The translations under genes were made by a program, and so were the position numbers. A model generated the notes under the pieces. That model was given only the letters and a program-made list of their open reading frames with translations, was not told the origin of the DNA and did no database searches. Shown piece after piece: positions 17,605 through 26,714 of a DNA stretch of 64,000 nucleotides. Origin of the DNA: Pelagimonas varians (GTDB lineage: Bacteria; Pseudomonadota; Alphaproteobacteria; Rhodobacterales; Rhodobacteraceae); NCBI RefSeq assembly GCF_003208435.1, contig NZ_QKMF01000006.1:124001-188000 (forward strand). Direction: 5' to 3'. Each line of letters begins with the position of its first letter. Position 1 is the first letter of the stretch.

Positions 17605-18381
17605 ATGCAGGCATTGGTAACAGGCGCTGCACGGCGCCTTGGGCGATCTATGGCGCTCTACCTCGCGCAGCGGGGCTACGATGTCGCTGTGCACTATTCA
17701 GGCTCGGAGGCTGATGCAATTGATACCGTTAACCGGATCGAAGCATTGGGCCGGCAGGCGGTGGCGCTTCAGGCGGACCTTTTGAACGAAGATCAAATGC
17801 AAGGTCTGGTGCCACGTGCGATCGAGGCGCTTGGCGGGCCTTTGACGGTTTTGGTGAACAATGCATCGGTGTTTGAATACGATAACTTGCATACGGCAAC
17901 GCGGAACAGCTGGGACCGCCACTTTGAAAGCAATTTGCGTGCCCCTTTCGTGTTAACCCAAGCATTTCAGCATCAAGTACCAGCACCTATGACGGATGAC
18001 ATGGGAGAGCCGGTAGCGCAGGGGTTGGTGGTTAATATGCTTGACCAACGGGTGCGAAAGCTGACTCCTGAGTTCTCAAGCTATACCCTGGCCAAGATGG
18101 GGTTGTGGGCCTTGACCCAGACCGCTGCACAGGGGCTGGCCCCGCGAGTACGGGTCAATGCAATAGGTCCAGGGCCGACCCTACAGGGCGCGCGTCAAAG
18201 CTCTGAACATTTTACAAATCAACGTCGCAACACGGTTCTACAACGCGGGTCAAACCCTTCTGATATCACGGCAGCGTTGGGGTATTTTCTGGATGCTCCG
18301 GGGGTGACGGGACAGCTTATTTGCACGGATGGAGGTCAGCATCTTGGTTGGCAAACACCAGACGTTTTGGGGGTCGAATGA
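17605..18381 (+). CDS. SDR family oxidoreductase, pteridine-reductase-like
   Basis: A 258-residue classical short-chain dehydrogenase. The N terminus VTGAARRLGRS has the Arg-Arg form of the cofactor loop typical of NADPH-dependent pteridine reductase/FolM enzymes. NNAS is present, and the catalytic Tyr/Lys lie in SSYTLAKMGL. NMLDQRV precedes them, as in FolM-like proteins. A likely reaction is reduction of dihydromonapterin or dihydrofolate, but no folate gene is adjacent to confirm this. It ends the operon begun at the S49 protease. Confidence 0.75.
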   Translation: MQALVTGAARRLGRSMALYLAQRGYDVAVHYSGSEADAIDTVNRIEALGRQAVALQADLLNEDQMQGLVPRAIEALGGPLTVLVNNASVFEYDNLHTATRNSWDRHFESNLRAPFVLTQAFQHQVPAPMTDDMGEPVAQGLVVNMLDQRVRKLTPEFSSYTLAKMGLWALTQTAAQGLAPRVRVNAIGPGPTLQGARQSSEHFTNQRRNTVLQRGSNPSDITAALGYFLDAPGVTGQLICTDGGQHLGWQTPDVLGVE

Positions 18382-18697
18382 CGCCACTGAAATATAGGTT
18401 TTGCACCGGTGATCTGAATGTTAAGAAAGTGTTACAATTTTCTTAATGTAGTCAATGACTTGCTCAGTGTTTATAATTTTTCATTTAACTTTCAGCGTGT
18501 TAGCTAATCGCCTAAAAATTAGGCAATTACCGGAAGTGGCATAAAAACAAGGAAAATTGTTGTATACACAGATTTTGCCTACAGAGTTATCCACAGAAAC
18601 GGTGGATGTAATACCACTTGTATCAAAGCGCTTTGCATTGCAGCCGTGAGATGGAATCATACAGCTTTGATCTGTCGGCAAAATCATCGGGGACTGA
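18382..18697. other. A+T-rich intergenic region before uvrC
   Basis: This 316-nt gap is visibly richer in A and T than its neighbours. It holds a near CtrA site at 18421 (TTAA-N7-TTAC), a TGTTTATAA word at 18468, a perfect dyad GCCTAA-AAA-TTAGGC at 18510-18524, and the DnaA-type boxes listed separately. No gene is visible inside it. Confidence 0.6.
18562..18595 (+). promoter_or_regulatory. Pair of DnaA-type boxes
   Basis: TTATCCACA at 18587-18595 is a perfect consensus DnaA box. GTATACACA at 18562-18570 differs from TTATNCACA at one base. Both point the same way, 25 nt apart. A third, inverse, one-mismatch word is at 18468-18476. DnaA binding here is plausible; whether the site is an origin or a uvrC regulator is open. 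Confidence 0.5.
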
Positions 18698-20548
18698 GTG
18701 CTTAACATGCAGCACGGACACGACATTATTCAATCCTATCTAAAGACTCTGGACAGCTCGCCGGGGGTGTATCGGATGTTGGATGAGCAGAGCAGAGTGC
18801 TGTATGTAGGGAAGGCGCGCAACCTGAGGGCGCGGGTTTCGAGCTATGCTCGTCCAACAGGACATTCGGGGCGCATTTCTCGAATGATTGCAGACACCAA
18901 GACGATGATGTTTCTGACCACTCGGACTGAAACCGAGGCGTTGCTGCTAGAACAAAACCTGATCAAGCAGCTGAAGCCGAAATACAACGTTCTTCTGCGC
19001 GACGATAAGTCATTCCCAAATATTGTCGTTACGGATCACGAATACCCGATGATCAAAAAGCATCGCGGCGCGAAAAAAGAAGGGGGCCAGTACTTTGGGC
19101 CCTTCGCCAGCGCCGGTGCTGTTAACCGGACGCTGAACCAGTTGCAGCGCGGATTTCAGCTCCGAAACTGCAACGATGCGATGTTTGCCAGTCGCACACG
19201 ACCCTGTTTGCAGTATCAAATCAAGCGCTGCACGGCACCCTGCGTCGGGAAAATTTCGCCTGAGGAATATCACGCTAGTGTTGTGGATTCGACGCGGTTC
19301 TTGCAAGGCAAGTCCACCGAAATACAGGTGATGCTGGCCGAACAAATGCAGGACGCCTCAGATGCGATGGAGTTCGAGCGCGCTGCGGCTCTGCGGGACC
19401 GGATCAAAGCGCTGACGCAGGTGCAAACTGCACAAGGTATCAATCCGCGTACGGTGCCTGAGGCCGATGTGATCGCACTGCATTTGGAGAATGGCCAAGC
19501 CTGCGTTCAGGTGTTTTTCATTCGGGCGAACCAAAACTGGGGGAACAAGGATTTTTATCCGCGTGTGGGTGAGGATGTGGATGCTGCCGAAGTGTTAGAG
19601 GCCTTTATGGGGCAATTCTACGATCAAAAAGACCCGGCGAAATTGATCCTTTTGAATCATGGGATCGAGAATGATGATCTGATGACACAGGCTCTATCGG
19701 AAAAATTGGGGCGCAAAGTTGAGATCGCGGTGCCTCTTCGCGGCGAAAAGGCTGAACTGGTTGATGGCGCGGCCCGCAACGCGCGCGAAAGTCTGGCTCG
19801 CAAGATGTCTGAAACCGCAACCCAGGCCAAACTGCTGCGTGGTGTAGCCGAGGCTTTTGGCCTGGAGGGCCCGCCCAAGCGGATCGAAGTCTACGACAAC
19901 AGCCACATTCAAGGCACCAACGCTGTGGGCGGTATGATTGTCGCCGGTCCAGACGGGTTTATGAAAAATCAGTATCGCAAGTACAACATCAAGGGCGAGG
20001 ACTTGGTGCCGGGAGACGATTTTGGCATGATGAAAGAAGTCCTGTCGCGCCGGTTTACAAGGTTGCAAAAGGAAGATCCGGATCGAAGCAAAGGGCTATG
20101 GCCTGACCTTTTGCTGATTGATGGCGGCGCAGGGCAGGTGTCTGCTGTGGCCGAGATCATGCGCGAATATAGTGTCGAGGAAGTGCCTATGGTCGGAGTC
20201 GCCAAAGGGGTGGACCGGGATCACGGGAAAGAAGAGTTCCACCGTGTTGGCCAGCGGGTCTTTGCGCTACGCCACAATGATCCGGTGCTGTATTTCATCC
20301 AACGTATGCGCGATGAAGCGCATAGGTTTGCGATCGGCACGCATAGGGCTAAACGGGCGAAGTCACAGATGGCGAACCCACTGGATGAGGTGCCCGGAGT
20401 GGGGGCCGCCCGCAAACGGGCGCTGCTGGCGCATTTTGGCTCTGCCAAGGCGGTCACACGCGCCAATTTGGTGGATTTGAAGGCCGTAGAAGGGGTCAGT
20501 GAGGCCCTTGCAGAAAAGATTTATGACTATTTCCATGAAAAGGGCTGA
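18698..20548 (+). CDS. uvrC: UvrABC system protein C (excinuclease subunit)
   Basis: Makes both incisions in nucleotide-excision repair. The N-terminal GIY-YIG nuclease domain (SPGVYRML ... LYVGKARNLRARV) is at about residues 19-50. A UVR motif lies near 205-240, the RNase-H-like nuclease is in the middle (IEVYDNSHIQGTNAVGGM; LLIDGGAGQ), and a double helix-hairpin-helix ends the chain (LDEVPGVGAARKRALLAHFGS). Length 616 is normal. The start is GTG 18698 with GGGGA 4 nt before it; an ATG three codons later is also possible. Confidence 0.95.
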   Translation: MLNMQHGHDIIQSYLKTLDSSPGVYRMLDEQSRVLYVGKARNLRARVSSYARPTGHSGRISRMIADTKTMMFLTTRTETEALLLEQNLIKQLKPKYNVLLRDDKSFPNIVVTDHEYPMIKKHRGAKKEGGQYFGPFASAGAVNRTLNQLQRGFQLRNCNDAMFASRTRPCLQYQIKRCTAPCVGKISPEEYHASVVDSTRFLQGKSTEIQVMLAEQMQDASDAMEFERAAALRDRIKALTQVQTAQGINPRTVPEADVIALHLENGQACVQVFFIRANQNWGNKDFYPRVGEDVDAAEVLEAFMGQFYDQKDPAKLILLNHGIENDDLMTQALSEKLGRKVEIAVPLRGEKAELVDGAARNARESLARKMSETATQAKLLRGVAEAFGLEGPPKRIEVYDNSHIQGTNAVGGMIVAGPDGFMKNQYRKYNIKGEDLVPGDDFGMMKEVLSRRFTRLQKEDPDRSKGLWPDLLLIDGGAGQVSAVAEIMREYSVEEVPMVGVAKGVDRDHGKEEFHRVGQRVFALRHNDPVLYFIQRMRDEAHRFAIGTHRAKRAKSQMANPLDEVPGVGAARKRALLAHFGSAKAVTRANLVDLKAVEGVSEALAEKIYDYFHEKG

Positions 20549-20642
20549 TCGCTGGTCAAAGGAATGCCTTGCGGCATGCTTGGGGTCTCGTCTGTCGGCC
20601 TAAAACGGCCTCCTCCTCGGAGCAATACGCGATCTGATGGTT

Positions 20643-21080
20643 CTAACTGGCAGGGAGCAGCCGCGAAAGGGTTTCACGGACACGTACAGGGATCGGTGTC
20701 GGGTTCGAGCGGTCACCAACTAGCACCTGCGTAAAGAAACCTTCGGCGCAGGCTGTTGGTTGGTCGTTGCAAAACAAGCCGATTTCGAAGCGGCAGGAGC
20801 TATTGCCAAGATGACCCAAGCGGATGCCTGCGTGCAAGGCATCTGGAAATCCGGTTTCTGAAAAATACCGGCAGCCAGATTCCACAACCAGGAAGCGGAG
20901 CGCTTTGGGGCCGCGGATATCGAGGCCATTGTGCATCTGCCAAGTGCTGATCGCCGTATCAAAGAGCGACATATAGGTCGCGTTATTCATGTGGCCGTAT
21001 TCATCATTGTCAGCCCAACGTGTTTGCATCGGTATGAAGTCGCGATAAGCGTGTCGAACGGAGGGGAGTGGGCGGCTCAT
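20643..21080 (-). CDS. Acyl-CoA thioesterase, hot-dog fold (4HBT/FadM-like)
   Basis: A 145-residue single hot-dog domain. The motif TRWADNDEYGHMNNATYMSLFD contains the catalytic Asp/His/Asn region of YbgC/FadM-type thioesterases (RWADNDEYGHMNN). It hydrolyses acyl-CoA thioesters; the acyl group is unknown. The start ATG at 21080 overlaps the upstream stop by 4 nt (ATGA), so it is coupled to the TIGR02186 gene. A longer frame starting at 21194 would run inside that gene and is unlikely. Confidence 0.8.
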   Translation of the reverse strand: MSRPLPSVRHAYRDFIPMQTRWADNDEYGHMNNATYMSLFDTAISTWQMHNGLDIRGPKALRFLVVESGCRYFSETGFPDALHAGIRLGHLGNSSCRFEIGLFCNDQPTACAEGFFTQVLVGDRSNPTPIPVRVRETLSRLLPAS

Positions 21081-21829
21081 CCGCGGCGCAAAATCTGGAA
21101 GGCCGCAGAGGCACCCCAACCTGCAATAATGGCAATCGCTAGCGACATAAGACCGTAGATCACCGGCTGTTGCCGGGACAGGGTAAATAACCAACGTTCA
21201 AGCCCAACTTTGCGCACGTCAATTTCGGTTGCATAGATCGAGACAACCTCTTGGTTCCGGGTCAAGAAAACCCGAATTTTATGAGACCCTTCGGTCAAGT
21301 TGGCAGGCATGGCAATCGAGGTGTCGAACAAGGTTTGTTCACGCAGATTTACTTCGAAGTCGCGCTGTTGGTACTTGTTCTCGGAACTCAGAATGCGGAT
21401 CAACGCCTTTGAGAAGCGCTGTGGGTCATCTGCGTTGATGCCGACGGCGCGAATGGCCCGCTCAACTGAAATTTGATGGCGCAGGTCTTCGGTTTCGCTG
21501 ATGACCTTGGACCATTCATCAGATGTGGCAACGGCATAAAAACTCGGAGCCTCGTCGATCTCTGCGGATTCCGTGTTGATCCAGATGCCGAACCGGCGGT
21601 CTTTTTTGCGCACGGTAACTTGATGCGACGGTCCCGAGACAGTGATGATCACCTGTAAAGGTTCGTCCGGGATCGTTGTTTCACGTTTCACTGCGCCATA
21701 GATCAGGATTTCGGACCCGTCGAAGTCCGCCGAAATTGCGATTTCGTCTTTGGAGAGGCCCAGCACGACTTCTTCGGCCATCAAAGGTGTGGCAAGGACC
21801 ATGAGTAAGGCTAGCAATAGTCGCATCAA
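21077..21829 (-). CDS. TIGR02186 family membrane-anchored protein
   Basis: A 250-residue protein of the alphaproteobacterial TIGR02186/Alph_Pro_TM family. A signal peptide (about residues 1-18) is followed by a periplasmic domain and one C-terminal membrane helix (about 222-245) with a short basic tail. It overlaps its upstream neighbour TauE/SafE by 4 nt and its downstream neighbour thioesterase by 4 nt. This family is usually found next to TauE, so an accessory role in anion export is likely but unproven. Confidence 0.8.
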   Translation of the reverse strand: MMRLLLALLMVLATPLMAEEVVLGLSKDEIAISADFDGSEILIYGAVKRETTIPDEPLQVIITVSGPSHQVTVRKKDRRFGIWINTESAEIDEAPSFYAVATSDEWSKVISETEDLRHQISVERAIRAVGINADDPQRFSKALIRILSSENKYQQRDFEVNLREQTLFDTSIAMPANLTEGSHKIRVFLTRNQEVVSIYATEIDVRKVGLERWLFTLSRQQPVIYGLMSLAIAIIAGWGASAAFQILRRG

Positions 21830-22740
21830 TGCCCCCCCGCCGTGCCAAGGCTGAACAGCTCAGATGGCATGACCAACAGGTCAAAGGCGAGCTTGCCGCA
21901 AACACCAAGGACCATGAGCGCCAGCAAAATACGCAATTGCTCGGCTTTGAGTTTGGCCCCGAGGACTGCCCCGAACTGGGCCCCGATGACACCACCGACA
22001 AGCAGTAAAACGGCCAGAACGATGTCCACGGTAAAGTTTGTTGTCGCGTGCAGCATCGTAGTGAAAGCTGTCACAAAGATGATCTGAAACAGCGAGGTGC
22101 CGACAACAACTTTGGTCGGCATACCCAGCAGGTAGATCATGGCCGGAACCATGATGAAGCCGCCGCCAACCCCCATGATCGCCGCCAAAATACCTACGGC
22201 TACACCGACGATCAAAGGCGGAATGACCGAGATATAGAGCCCCGATGTGCGAAACCGCATTTTGAACGGAAGTCCATGGATCCAGTTGTGTTTCTTCCGC
22301 TTAGGCACCACGCCTGCACGCGATTTGCGCATGGCATTCAGGCTTTCGAAGAACATCATACCGCCGATGATGCCAAGAAAGACAACATAGCATAGTTTGA
22401 CCAGCAAATCGACTTGGCCAACGCTTTTGAGGTAGTTGAAAACAACAACGCCCAGGGCTGCACCAAACAGCCCTCCGACGAGCAAGACAGTGCCCATTCG
22501 GAGATCCACCGTCTTTCGTCTGAAGTGGGCGAGGACGCCAGAAAAAGACGATGCAACAATCTGGTTTGCTTCTGTTGCGACGGCAACCGCAGGAGGAATG
22601 CCGATAAAGAACAAAAGCGGGGTCATCAAGAACCCGCCACCAACGCCAAACATGCCCGAAAGCACACCCACGAGACCGCCTAGCCCCAAAAGGAGAAAGG
22701 CATTAACCGATACTTCGGCAATAGGAAGATAGACCTGCAT
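21826..22740 (-). CDS. Sulfite exporter TauE/SafE family permease
   Basis: A 304-residue inner-membrane protein with about eight to nine helices in two halves. The paired signatures GMFGVGGGFLMTPLL and AIMGVGGGFIMVPAM are those of the TauE/SafE family, which exports sulfite, sulfoacetate or related organosulfur anions. I start at ATG 22740 (AGGA 6 nt upstream), not at the earlier in-frame ATGs, which have no site. It is first in a three-gene, ATGA-coupled unit with TIGR02186 and a thioesterase. Marine Rhodobacterales use such exporters when degrading sulfonates, but no sulfonate genes are in view. Confidence 0.85.
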   Translation of the reverse strand: MQVYLPIAEVSVNAFLLLGLGGLVGVLSGMFGVGGGFLMTPLLFFIGIPPAVAVATEANQIVASSFSGVLAHFRRKTVDLRMGTVLLVGGLFGAALGVVVFNYLKSVGQVDLLVKLCYVVFLGIIGGMMFFESLNAMRKSRAGVVPKRKKHNWIHGLPFKMRFRTSGLYISVIPPLIVGVAVGILAAIMGVGGGFIMVPAMIYLLGMPTKVVVGTSLFQIIFVTAFTTMLHATTNFTVDIVLAVLLLVGGVIGAQFGAVLGAKLKAEQLRILLALMVLGVCGKLAFDLLVMPSELFSLGTAGGH

Positions 22741-22843
22741 GTACATTCCTAGCGCTATCCCAGTTGCTTTTTCAAGCACTGTGACCGGGATAGCGGATTG
22801 GGGTTATCGAAGAGTCAAATCTGGTCTTATTTTTGGGCGGGTC

Positions 22844-23812
22844 CTACCGCTCTTTGACATAAGGCTCGCCGCCCGCCCGTGGAGGGATGGCTTTGCCGAC
22901 AAAACCCGCCAGAATGACAACCGTCAAGATATAGGGCAGGGCTTCCATTGCTTGAACGGGAATGACGATACCGCCAAGGTCGATGTTCTGAAACCGCAAT
23001 GCCACAGCCTGCAGAAAGCCGAATAACAGGCACGCGATCAAGGCATACCATGGCCGCCATTTTGCGAAAATCAGGGCCGCCAAAGCGATATAGCCGCGCC
23101 CCGCAGTCATTTCTTTGACAAAACCCGCCTGGAGCGACGTTGCAAGATAGGCCCCTGCCACCCCACACAATACGCCGCAAATGGCGACCGCGGCAAAGCG
23201 TAGACCGACAACCGACACACCAGCCGTGTCAACTGCATCAGGCGCTTCGCCCACCGCCCGCAGGCGCAGGCCGAACCGAGTGCGAAACAGCACCCACCAG
23301 GTTAGGGGAACCATCGCAAAAGCAATATAGGCCAGCGCCGAATGGCCCGATAGTAGATCCGAATAGATCGGGCCCAGTAGGGGAATATCACGTAGCGCAT
23401 CCGCAAAGGGCAGGGTGATTTCCTGAAACCTTTGTTCCTCTGGAATGGTCGGTGTCCGCCCGCCTTGTTTAAACCAGTTCTGAGCAATCAAAACCGTCAG
23501 GCCCGAGGCCAGAAAATTCAAAGCCACACCCGAGATCAACTGATTGCCGCGAAAGGTGATCGAAGCAAGGCCGTGGATCGCCGAGAGCGCCAAGGACGCC
23601 CCGATACCCGCCAAAAGCCCGAGCCAGACATTGCCCGACGTAAAGGTAATGGCAGCCGAAAAGAACGCGGCTATCAGCATCTTGCCCTCAAGCCCGATAT
23701 CGAAAATGCCCGCGCGTTCACTGAACAATCCGGCAAGGCAGGCCAAAAGCAACGGTGTTGAAAGCCGGATAGAGCTGTCCAGAACCTGAATGATCGTATT
23801 GAGATCCATCAT
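22844..23812 (-). CDS. ABC transporter permease of BMP-type nucleoside importer (second)
   Basis: A 322-residue inner-membrane permease with about nine to ten helices, belonging to the BPD_transp_2 group (GLEGKMLIAAFFSAAI; AGRGYIALAALIFAKWRP). It pairs with the preceding permease to form the channel. Its start overlaps the stop of that permease by 4 nt. The family imports purine nucleosides or similar compounds with a BMP-type binding protein. It is the last gene of the transporter unit. Confidence 0.88.
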   Translation of the reverse strand: MMDLNTIIQVLDSSIRLSTPLLLACLAGLFSERAGIFDIGLEGKMLIAAFFSAAITFTSGNVWLGLLAGIGASLALSAIHGLASITFRGNQLISGVALNFLASGLTVLIAQNWFKQGGRTPTIPEEQRFQEITLPFADALRDIPLLGPIYSDLLSGHSALAYIAFAMVPLTWWVLFRTRFGLRLRAVGEAPDAVDTAGVSVVGLRFAAVAICGVLCGVAGAYLATSLQAGFVKEMTAGRGYIALAALIFAKWRPWYALIACLLFGFLQAVALRFQNIDLGGIVIPVQAMEALPYILTVVILAGFVGKAIPPRAGGEPYVKER

Positions 23813-24903
23813 GCGTCTCCCTTACGGATGCTCAAGAACAGTTTTTCAAGCGGCATCCGCACCATATTGTCGAGCGCGCCGGTGAAGAGGATCACCAGTG
23901 CCTGAATCACAATGATCAGTTGTTGGGGGATATTTGTCCAAAACGCCAATTCTGAGCCGCCTTGATACATAAAACCGAACAAAAGCGCGGCCAGCAAAAT
24001 ACCAAAGGGGTGCGAGCGGCCCATCAAGGCAACCGCAATGCCGATGAAACCAGCCCCTTCGGTTGCGTTCAAAACCAGACGCTCGGCCTCACCCATTGTG
24101 GTGTTCAGGGCCATCATGCCCGCCAGACCGCCAGAGATCAGCATTGATACGATGGTAATCTTAACCGGTGAGATACCAGCATAACGCGCGCCAGTTTCCG
24201 AATGACCAAAGGCGCGGATTTCATAGCCCAACCGGGTGCGCCATATCAGGAAATACACCGCAACACAGGCAGCAAGCGCCACAAAGAAGGTCACATTTGC
24301 CGGTGCGTTACGAAACATCACATTGTCCGCGGTCGAAAACATGCTTTGGAAGGTTGGCAGAAACGTCGCCTCGGGGAACTTGGCCGTGGCCGGATCCATT
24401 GAGCCTTGCGGGCGCAGAACGTTGACCAAGATGTAGTTCAGCACCGAAAAAGCGATAAAGTTGAACATAATCGTAGTAATAACGATGTGGCTGCCGCGTT
24501 TAGCCTGCAAATATGCTGGGATATAGGCCCAAGCGGCCCCAAACAGTGCAGAAATAGCCGCAGCGCCAAACAGGGCAAGCGTCCAATGTGGCCATGGCAC
24601 GTATAAGCAAACCAGCGCCACACCAAGACCGCCCATCATTGCCTGACCTTCGCCGCCGATGTTGAACATGCGGGCGTGAAAGGCCACGGACACCGCGAGG
24701 CCGGTAAAGATAAAGTTGGTCGCATAATACAGGGTGTAGCCAATGCCGCGCGATGTGCTCAGCGCTTCTTTGACCATGATCATGAAGGCTTCGACCGGGT
24801 TCTCGCCGATAGCCAGAATAACCAACGCTGAAATTCCAGCCGCCAGCAAGATCGAGATGAGGGGAACAAGGACCGCATCGGCCCAGGCGGGCATCTTATC
24901 CAT
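23809..24903 (-). CDS. ABC transporter permease of BMP-type nucleoside importer (first)
   Basis: A 364-residue inner-membrane permease with about ten helices (FNIGGEGQAMMGGLGVALVC, split as FNIGGEGQ; ATEGAGFIGIAVALMGR). I start at ATG 24903 because AAGGAG lies 7 nt upstream; a longer frame starts inside the ATPase gene. It overlaps the ATPase stop by 8 nt and the second permease by 4 nt, so all three are translated in concert. Confidence 0.88.
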   Translation of the reverse strand: MDKMPAWADAVLVPLISILLAAGISALVILAIGENPVEAFMIMVKEALSTSRGIGYTLYYATNFIFTGLAVSVAFHARMFNIGGEGQAMMGGLGVALVCLYVPWPHWTLALFGAAAISALFGAAWAYIPAYLQAKRGSHIVITTIMFNFIAFSVLNYILVNVLRPQGSMDPATAKFPEATFLPTFQSMFSTADNVMFRNAPANVTFFVALAACVAVYFLIWRTRLGYEIRAFGHSETGARYAGISPVKITIVSMLISGGLAGMMALNTTMGEAERLVLNATEGAGFIGIAVALMGRSHPFGILLAALLFGFMYQGGSELAFWTNIPQQLIIVIQALVILFTGALDNMVRMPLEKLFLSIRKGDA

Positions 24904-26455
24904 TGGTCTGCTCCTTCGTTTGCGCGACGTTTGTGTCAGTGACACCGGCCATCAACAGGCCCAGTTCTGTCTGGTTGGTTTCGGCAGGCAGGCGTTCGCC
25001 CATGATTTCGCCGTCAAACATCACCGCAATGCGATCCGACAGTGACATGATTTCGTCCAGTTCAACCGAGACCAGCAAGATCGCTTTGCCTGCGTCACGC
25101 AGTTGCACAATCTGTTGGTGGATAAATTCGATTGCCCCGATGTCGACGCCGCGCGTTGGCTGACCAATTAACAGCAAATCGGGATTGCGCTCGATCTCAC
25201 GCGCCAGAACGATTTTTTGTTGGTTGCCGCCAGAGAAGTTTTTGGCAGAGAGCCAAGGATTGGGCGGCCGCACGTCAAAGCGGTCCATTTTGGCCTGCGC
25301 TTCGGCTTTGATCGCTTTGTTGTCCATCAAAACGCCGCTGCCGGTTTCCGGGCCGCGATGATATCCGAACACCATGTTTTCCCATGCGGAATAGTCCAGA
25401 ATCAGCCCTTCGTGGTGGCGGTCCTCGGGCACGTGGCCGATGCCGCGTGCGCGCCGCGACTGGCCGTCAGAATGCTTGCCAGTCAGATCCAGCTCTTCGC
25501 CATTTACCCGGATTGATCCGGTGGCATGGCCATAGCCGCCCAAAACGCGCATCAGTTCTGACTGCCCATTGCCGGACACACCCGCAATGCCGACGATTTC
25601 ACCGGCACGCACGTTCAAGGAAATGCCTTTTAGCCGCTCGACTCCGGCTTCGTCTATGTGGTGCAGGTTCTCGACCTCAAGCACCGGTTTTCCGGGGTTG
25701 GCAGGCGCTTTGTCAACGCGCAGCAAGACCTTGCGGCCGACCATCAGTTCGGCAAGCTCTTCGGGGCTGGTCTCGGAGGTTTTGACCGTCGCCGTCATTT
25801 CGCCGCGCCGCATGACCGAAACTGTATCGGTGATTTCCATGATCTCACGCAGTTTGTGGGTGATCAGGATGATCGTTTTGCCCTCTTCGCGCAGCCCCTT
25901 GAGGATCCGGAAAAGGTGGTCCGCCTCGGCCGGGGTCAAGACACCGGTCGGTTCGTCCAAGATCAAGATGTCGGCTTCGCGATAGAGTGCTTTGAGAATT
26001 TCGACCCGCTGTTGGTGGCCCACAGACAGATCTTCAATCAGCGCGTCTGGATCAACTTGCAGTTCGTATTCTTCGGCAAGATGTTTTAGCACACCGCGGG
26101 CTTTTCGCAGGCTGGGCTGTAACATGGGGCCATCTTCTGCGCCAAGGATGACATTTTCCAACACGCTAAAATTCTGCACCAGCTTGAAGTGCTGGAAGAC
26201 CATGCCGATCCCAGCGGCAATCGCGGCCTGACTGTCGGGAATTTCGGTTGGCTTGCCGTTGATCAGGATCTCGCCGCTGTCTGCTTTATAAAAGCCGTAG
26301 AGGATCGACATCAGTGTCGATTTCCCCGCGCCGTTTTCCCCGATAATCCCATGAATCGTTCCGGGCATCACCCGTATCGAAATGTCTTTGTTGGCCTGCA
26401 CAGGGCCAAAGGCCTTGGAGACACCTTTAAGTTCGATGGCTGCGGTTTCGGTCAT
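24896..26455 (-). CDS. ABC transporter ATP-binding protein, double cassette (BMP-type importer)
   Basis: A 519-residue cytoplasmic ATPase with two ABC cassettes fused, as in sugar and nucleoside (YufO/NupO-type) importers. The first has Walker A GENGAGKST and signature LSVGHQQRVEI, and the second has GVSGNGQSE in place of a strict Walker A and signature FSGGNQQKIVLARE. The degenerate second P-loop is usual in this family. It lies 260 nt after the binding-protein gene, beyond a strong terminator, and overlaps the first permease. Confidence 0.92.
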   Translation of the reverse strand: MTETAAIELKGVSKAFGPVQANKDISIRVMPGTIHGIIGENGAGKSTLMSILYGFYKADSGEILINGKPTEIPDSQAAIAAGIGMVFQHFKLVQNFSVLENVILGAEDGPMLQPSLRKARGVLKHLAEEYELQVDPDALIEDLSVGHQQRVEILKALYREADILILDEPTGVLTPAEADHLFRILKGLREEGKTIILITHKLREIMEITDTVSVMRRGEMTATVKTSETSPEELAELMVGRKVLLRVDKAPANPGKPVLEVENLHHIDEAGVERLKGISLNVRAGEIVGIAGVSGNGQSELMRVLGGYGHATGSIRVNGEELDLTGKHSDGQSRRARGIGHVPEDRHHEGLILDYSAWENMVFGYHRGPETGSGVLMDNKAIKAEAQAKMDRFDVRPPNPWLSAKNFSGGNQQKIVLAREIERNPDLLLIGQPTRGVDIGAIEFIHQQIVQLRDAGKAILLVSVELDEIMSLSDRIAVMFDGEIMGERLPAETNQTELGLLMAGVTDTNVAQTKEQTNG

Positions 26456-26660
26456 CCGTCCTCCACGAGAGCAAGTCTTTGTTGTCGCCTACAGGGGCCA
26501 ATGGCACAGGAGCGTATTTTTTGCTCAAAGCATATTTGTTTTGCTTTGCGGCATCTGAGTCAAGGCCAAGTGCGACGGAAACTTCAGGATTTCGCAATGA
26601 ATCCTTAATCATTGGCACTGTGGCCAATCGCGCCGCTTTCACTATGCGCCTTTCGGAAAC

Positions 26661-26692
26661 AAAAAGGCCGCGCCAGAGCCGGCGCGGCCTTT
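26661..26692 (-). terminator. Strong terminator between binding-protein gene and transporter genes
   Basis: A 12-bp perfect stem (AAAGGCCGCGCC with GGCGCGGCCTTT) and a 6-nt loop are followed, on the minus strand, by a T-run (TTTTTGTTT). It sits just after the binding-protein stop. It probably ends most transcripts there and lets a minority read into the ATPase and permease genes. Confidence 0.85.
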
Positions 26693-26714
26693 GAGGGCCT
26701 TCAGTCCAGTTGGA

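Noticed and set aside
18382-18697. Definite replication origin
   Set aside because: DnaA boxes and A+T-richness are present, but only one box is perfect and the flanking genes do not match an origin I know. Kept as a finding, not as an origin feature.
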